Below are positions 60,992 to 64,000 of a stretch of 64,000 nucleotides of DNA, in pieces. Origin of the DNA: Winogradskyella eximia (GTDB lineage: Bacteria > Bacteroidota > Bacteroidia > Flavobacteriales > Flavobacteriaceae); assembly GCF_003386165.1 (NCBI RefSeq), contig NZ_QRDV01000003.1, positions 124,001 to 188,000 of the forward strand. Reading direction: 5' to 3'. The first letter of the stretch is position 1, and each line of letters begins with the position of its first letter. Made by a program: the position numbers and the translations under genes. The notes beneath the pieces were generated by a model. That model was not told where the DNA came from. It did not search any database and saw only the letters and a list, made by a program, of their open reading frames with translations.

Positions 60992-61060
60992 TTAATGCTA
61001 ATTGAGTTAATACTAAGCTAACACTTATCTAACCTTTTCATTACAAAACTTTAATTTTTG
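60992..61060 (+). promoter_or_regulatory. 11-bp direct repeats (Pho-box-like) before the receptor gene
   Basis: TTAATACTAAG (61007-61017), CTAACACTTAT (61018-61028) and CTAACCTTTTC (61029-61039) follow each other at an 11-bp period, with a related TTAATGCTAAT at 60992. A -7-like AATTTTTG lies at 61053-61060, 13 nt after the array. Eleven-bp periodicity is the hallmark of PhoB sites. A similar array lies after the gene at 63931. Confidence 0.4.
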
Positions 61061-61117
61061 TATAACATACACAAAAAGTAATCACAGTTCCTTTGCAACG
61101 TCGATAAAAACAAACTA

Positions 61118-63889
61118 ATGAAAACATTACAATTACTATTTATTCTACTTATCTCAGCCACAACATATGCCCAAAACACAGGCTCAATCGCTGGTAAATT
61201 AACAGATAAAGAATTTAACAACGAACCGCTTCCTTTTGCTAACGTATTAATTAAAGGTACTGCAACAGGAACAACTTCTGATATTGATGGTCTTTACGAA
61301 CTCAGCAATTTAGTAGCCGGATCTTACACCATAACTTATAGTTTTGTAGGTTATGAAACACAAGAGATAAAAGTAGATGTTGTAGCCAATAAGGTAACAA
61401 CAGTTAATGTTCCTATGGGAGCAAGTGCTGCAACTCTAGATGAAGTATTAATTACCACAACAGCAAGAAAAGAAAGCGAATCAGCATTATTACTAGATCA
61501 AAAAAAGGCTGTTGAATTTAAGCAGAGTATTGGTACAGAAGAACTTTCTAGAAAAGGAGTAAGCGACGTTGCCACTGCAGTTACAAAAACAACTGGTATT
61601 TCTAAACAAGAAGGTTCAGGAAATATTTATGTTAGAGGGTTAGGAGATCGTTACAACTCTACAACTATGAACGGATTGCCTTTACCTTCAAATAATCCTT
61701 CAAGAAAAAATATAAATTTAGACATTTTCTCTACTGACATTGTGGAGTATATTTCAATTTCAAAAACATTTAGTACACTTAATTACGGAGATTTTGCCGG
61801 AGCTAACATAGACATCATTTCAAAAAACTATAACGGAAATGGTTTTTTAGAAATTGGTTTAGGTGTTGCAGGAAACTCAAACGCACTTAATGCAGATGAA
61901 TTTTATTTACAAGATGGACCAAATAAAACTGGCTTCTCTAACCCAACACAACCAAACAATCCCTTAACGGCATATAATTTTGATACTAGTTGGAACACAA
62001 ATACTAATAGCCCAATTAACAACAGTTTTTCTTTAATTGGAGGAGACTCATTTAATATTGGTGAAGAAAGCAGATTAAGCTTTTTTGCTACGGCAGCTTT
62101 TGATAATGGATATAAATTTAGCGAAGGCATAGCAAGAGGTTCTGTAAGTACACAAGGTGTACCTCGTAAAGATTTTACTTTTGATAAATTCGCTTACGAA
62201 ACAAATTCAACCTTATTAGGTAACGTTAATTACAAAATCAATAACAAAAACACCTTAAGCTTTAATTCATTATTTATAAATTCTACCAATCAAAGTCACG
62301 AAGAGTTTTCTGGTGTTATTGATATTTTTGATAATGCTTCTGAAGGTGGAGGTTTTGTAAGACGTTCTACTTATGATAAAACTTCAATATTTATCAATCA
62401 ATTATTGGGCGAGCATACGTTTACAGAAAAGTTAGATTTAAATTGGGGAGTTTCTTATAACATGGTTAACAATGTTATTCCAGACAGAATGCAAAACACT
62501 TTAGTACCTGTAGATAATACAGATATTAATGGAGATTTAAGAGTTTCAGATTTAGCAACATCAGACAATCATAGATTTTATCAAGATTTAAAAGAAGATG
62601 AATTTGCAGCTAACATAATGTCTTCTTATAAATTTGGTAAAACTGAAGATGACACCTATAAAGGTAAAGTAACCTTAGGCTATAGCGGAAGGTTTAAAAA
62701 TGTAGATTTTGAAGCTACACAATTCAACTTCCGAATTAATAGAAATACAACACAGCCTGTTGCAGACCCAAATAATTTAGATGCCTATTTTAATCAAAAT
62801 AGCTTAAATCAAGGTTTGTTTACTATTGAAACCTTTAGAGGTCCTGCAGGAACACCTGGTGTTTTAAATCCACAGACTTATAACGGTAATCAATTAATAC
62901 AAGCCGCATTTGCTTCTGTAGAATATAAATTCTCACCTAAATTTACTGGAATATTTGGCGTACGTGGAGAATATATCTTTCAAGAAATTGAATGGGAAAC
63001 GTCTTTAGATCCTAATGGTGATAAAAATGATTTTGACACCTTTGAAATTCTACCAAGCACCTCTTTAAAATATGCTTTAAACGACAAACAAAATTTACGT
63101 TTTGCAGCAAGTAAAACATATACTTTACCTCAGTTTAAAGAAAGAGCACCTTTTCAATACGAAGAAGTAACACAAGTCTTTTTTGGAAATCCAAACTTAT
63201 ATCCTTCTACGGATTATAATGCCGATTTAAAATGGGAATTCTTCCCTAATAATGATGAAGTCTTTTCAGTTACTGCGTTTGGTAAATACATTCAAGATCC
63301 AATAAACGAAGTCACAATTGCCTCAGCAACTAATGATATCTCATGGGTAAATACAGGAGAATCTGCTATTGCAATTGGTGGTGAATTAGAAATAAGAAAA
63401 AATATCTTAAAAATATCTAATGAGGAAGATTTAAAGAACACCATCTCTTTAGGGTTTAATGCTTCTTACATGCATACCGATCAAGATTTTGATAGAGATA
63501 AAGTTGTTAAAGAAACAGACCTTAGTGTTGGTTTTACCAATGACAGTGGTGAATTAACTGGAGCTTCAGATTTATTATTAAACGGAGATATTAGTTATAT
63601 CAAAGAATTTTCAGAAGATAGGAATTTACAAGCCACATTATCTTACAACTATTTCTCAGACCGTTTATATGCTATTGGCACCAATAATAAAGGGAATTTA
63701 GTTGACAAAGCTATTGGCACATTAGACTTTACTTTAAAATCTAATCTTAGTAAAAACTTAGGTCTAAGTTTAAAAGTAAGAAACATACTAGATCCTGCAA
63801 TCGAAAGAATTCAAGACACTCAAGACGTCATTGTTCAATCGTACACAAAAGGTGTTGATTATAGCCTCTCATTAACCTATAAATTGTAG
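61118..63889 (+). CDS. TonB-dependent receptor with carboxypeptidase-regulatory-like N-domain
   Basis: 923 aa, signal peptide ending TTYAQ. Residues 22-110 form a CarboxypepD_reg-like domain (SIAGKLTDKEFN, PFANVLIKGTATGTTSD, YTITYSFVGYET). The plug follows (about 120-230, with GNIYVRGLGDRYNSTTMNG), then a long barrel ending LSLTYKL. It belongs to the flavobacterial group whose plug reads SKQEGSGNIYVRGLG, which I associate with phosphate-starvation clusters. The 11-bp repeats on both sides agree with that. Its substrate is not readable from sequence. Confidence 0.85.
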   Translation: MKTLQLLFILLISATTYAQNTGSIAGKLTDKEFNNEPLPFANVLIKGTATGTTSDIDGLYELSNLVAGSYTITYSFVGYETQEIKVDVVANKVTTVNVPMGASAATLDEVLITTTARKESESALLLDQKKAVEFKQSIGTEELSRKGVSDVATAVTKTTGISKQEGSGNIYVRGLGDRYNSTTMNGLPLPSNNPSRKNINLDIFSTDIVEYISISKTFSTLNYGDFAGANIDIISKNYNGNGFLEIGLGVAGNSNALNADEFYLQDGPNKTGFSNPTQPNNPLTAYNFDTSWNTNTNSPINNSFSLIGGDSFNIGEESRLSFFATAAFDNGYKFSEGIARGSVSTQGVPRKDFTFDKFAYETNSTLLGNVNYKINNKNTLSFNSLFINSTNQSHEEFSGVIDIFDNASEGGGFVRRSTYDKTSIFINQLLGEHTFTEKLDLNWGVSYNMVNNVIPDRMQNTLVPVDNTDINGDLRVSDLATSDNHRFYQDLKEDEFAANIMSSYKFGKTEDDTYKGKVTLGYSGRFKNVDFEATQFNFRINRNTTQPVADPNNLDAYFNQNSLNQGLFTIETFRGPAGTPGVLNPQTYNGNQLIQAAFASVEYKFSPKFTGIFGVRGEYIFQEIEWETSLDPNGDKNDFDTFEILPSTSLKYALNDKQNLRFAASKTYTLPQFKERAPFQYEEVTQVFFGNPNLYPSTDYNADLKWEFFPNNDEVFSVTAFGKYIQDPINEVTIASATNDISWVNTGESAIAIGGELEIRKNILKISNEEDLKNTISLGFNASYMHTDQDFDRDKVVKETDLSVGFTNDSGELTGASDLLLNGDISYIKEFSEDRNLQATLSYNYFSDRLYAIGTNNKGNLVDKAIGTLDFTLKSNLSKNLGLSLKVRNILDPAIERIQDTQDVIVQSYTKGVDYSLSLTYKL

Positions 63890-63908
63890 TTAACATTCAA
63901 TTAATATT

Positions 63909-63927
63909 AAGCCTTAAAATCGGCTTT
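63909..63927 (+). terminator. Weak hairpin after the receptor gene
   Basis: AAGCC (63909-63913) pairs with GGCTT (63922-63926), 8-nt loop, followed by TCATTT. Short stem, weak T-tract. Confidence 0.25.
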
Positions 63928-63930
63928 CAT

Positions 63931-63986
63931 TTAATACTAAATTAATACTAACGTAATTACTAAATAAACATAGAATCGTTCATTTG
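63931..63986 (+). promoter_or_regulatory. Second 11-bp direct-repeat array and -7-like element
   Basis: TTAATACTAAA (63931-63941), TTAATACTAAC (63942-63952) and GTAATTACTAA (63953-63963) repeat at 11 bp. TTCATTTG (63979-63986) is one mismatch from TAnnTTTG and lies 15 nt after the array. It should control a gene just beyond the window. Confidence 0.45.
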
Positions 63987-64000
63987 TACTTTAATTTAAA

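Noticed and set aside
1..64000. CRISPR arrays, cas genes, transposases, prophage genes
   Set aside because: No regular spacer-repeat array, transposase, integrase or phage structural gene was seen on either strand.

Overview
The window is a chromosomal segment of an AT-rich member of the Bacteroidota, almost certainly a marine-type Flavobacteriaceae. The evidence is the repeated TAnnTTTG -7 promoter elements in place of TATAAT, TonB-dependent receptors and PorT-like barrels, the double-exbD proton-channel operon, lipoproteins of the CQKDD type, and flavobacterial versions of every housekeeping enzyme. Almost all genes are ordinary chromosomal genes. The accessory parts are 18.4-22.5 kb and 27.2-41.0 kb.

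Layout: 0-12 kb holds translation and core genes: rplM-rpsI, rpsB-tsf, pyrH-frr with a DUF5686-like barrel gene, an MMPL/RND exporter, asnS, rpoN and a PAP2-like membrane protein. 12-17.3 kb (minus strand) holds a PorT-like barrel, the exbB-orf-exbD-exbD operon, tRNA-Ser(GGA), ansA and tatD. 17.3-18.4 kb has a retropepsin-like protease and an orphan LuxR-type response regulator. 18.4-18.9 kb has no long gene but carries two copies of a promoter built on a 16-bp palindrome, each driving a short terminator-ended transcript, plus a 38-codon membrane peptide. 19.0-22.4 kb is an accessory cassette bracketed by a 27-bp direct repeat that includes a bidirectional terminator. It holds a frameshifted lipoprotein with a JAB-like C-terminal domain and three tandem DUF6705-like secreted proteins, the third broken by one nonsense codon. 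22.5-26.5 kb is sucB-sucA.

27.2-41 kb is a nitrous oxide reduction and nitrosative stress island: cytochrome c, fasciclin lipoprotein, lipoprotein-type (clade II) nosZ, a four-helix membrane protein and nosL-nosD-nosF-nosY. A small lipoprotein and a copper-uptake block follow: a CNGKC protein, a Met/His-rich lipoprotein and an OprC/NosA-like receptor. Then come a His-rich membrane protein, ric and an Rrf2 regulator. A palindrome of the form GGAyAAAwTwrTCC precedes the nos operon, the copper block, ric and the regulator gene itself. At the first two promoters it is paired with a TGAT-N4-ATCA (Crp/Fnr-like) box. I infer that N2O reduction, copper supply and NO repair are controlled together.

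41-64 kb holds a polyprenyl synthase, a TetR-tolC-MFP-RND efflux operon with a candidate operator, aspS, two tandem ClC proteins (the second lacking the canonical gating glutamate), a cold-shock protein, a PrcB-like lipoprotein, tadA, a TonB-like transducer, dxs, dgt and a large TonB-dependent receptor flanked by 11-bp-period direct repeats that resemble Pho boxes.

Family assignments are by reading and recall; no database search was run.
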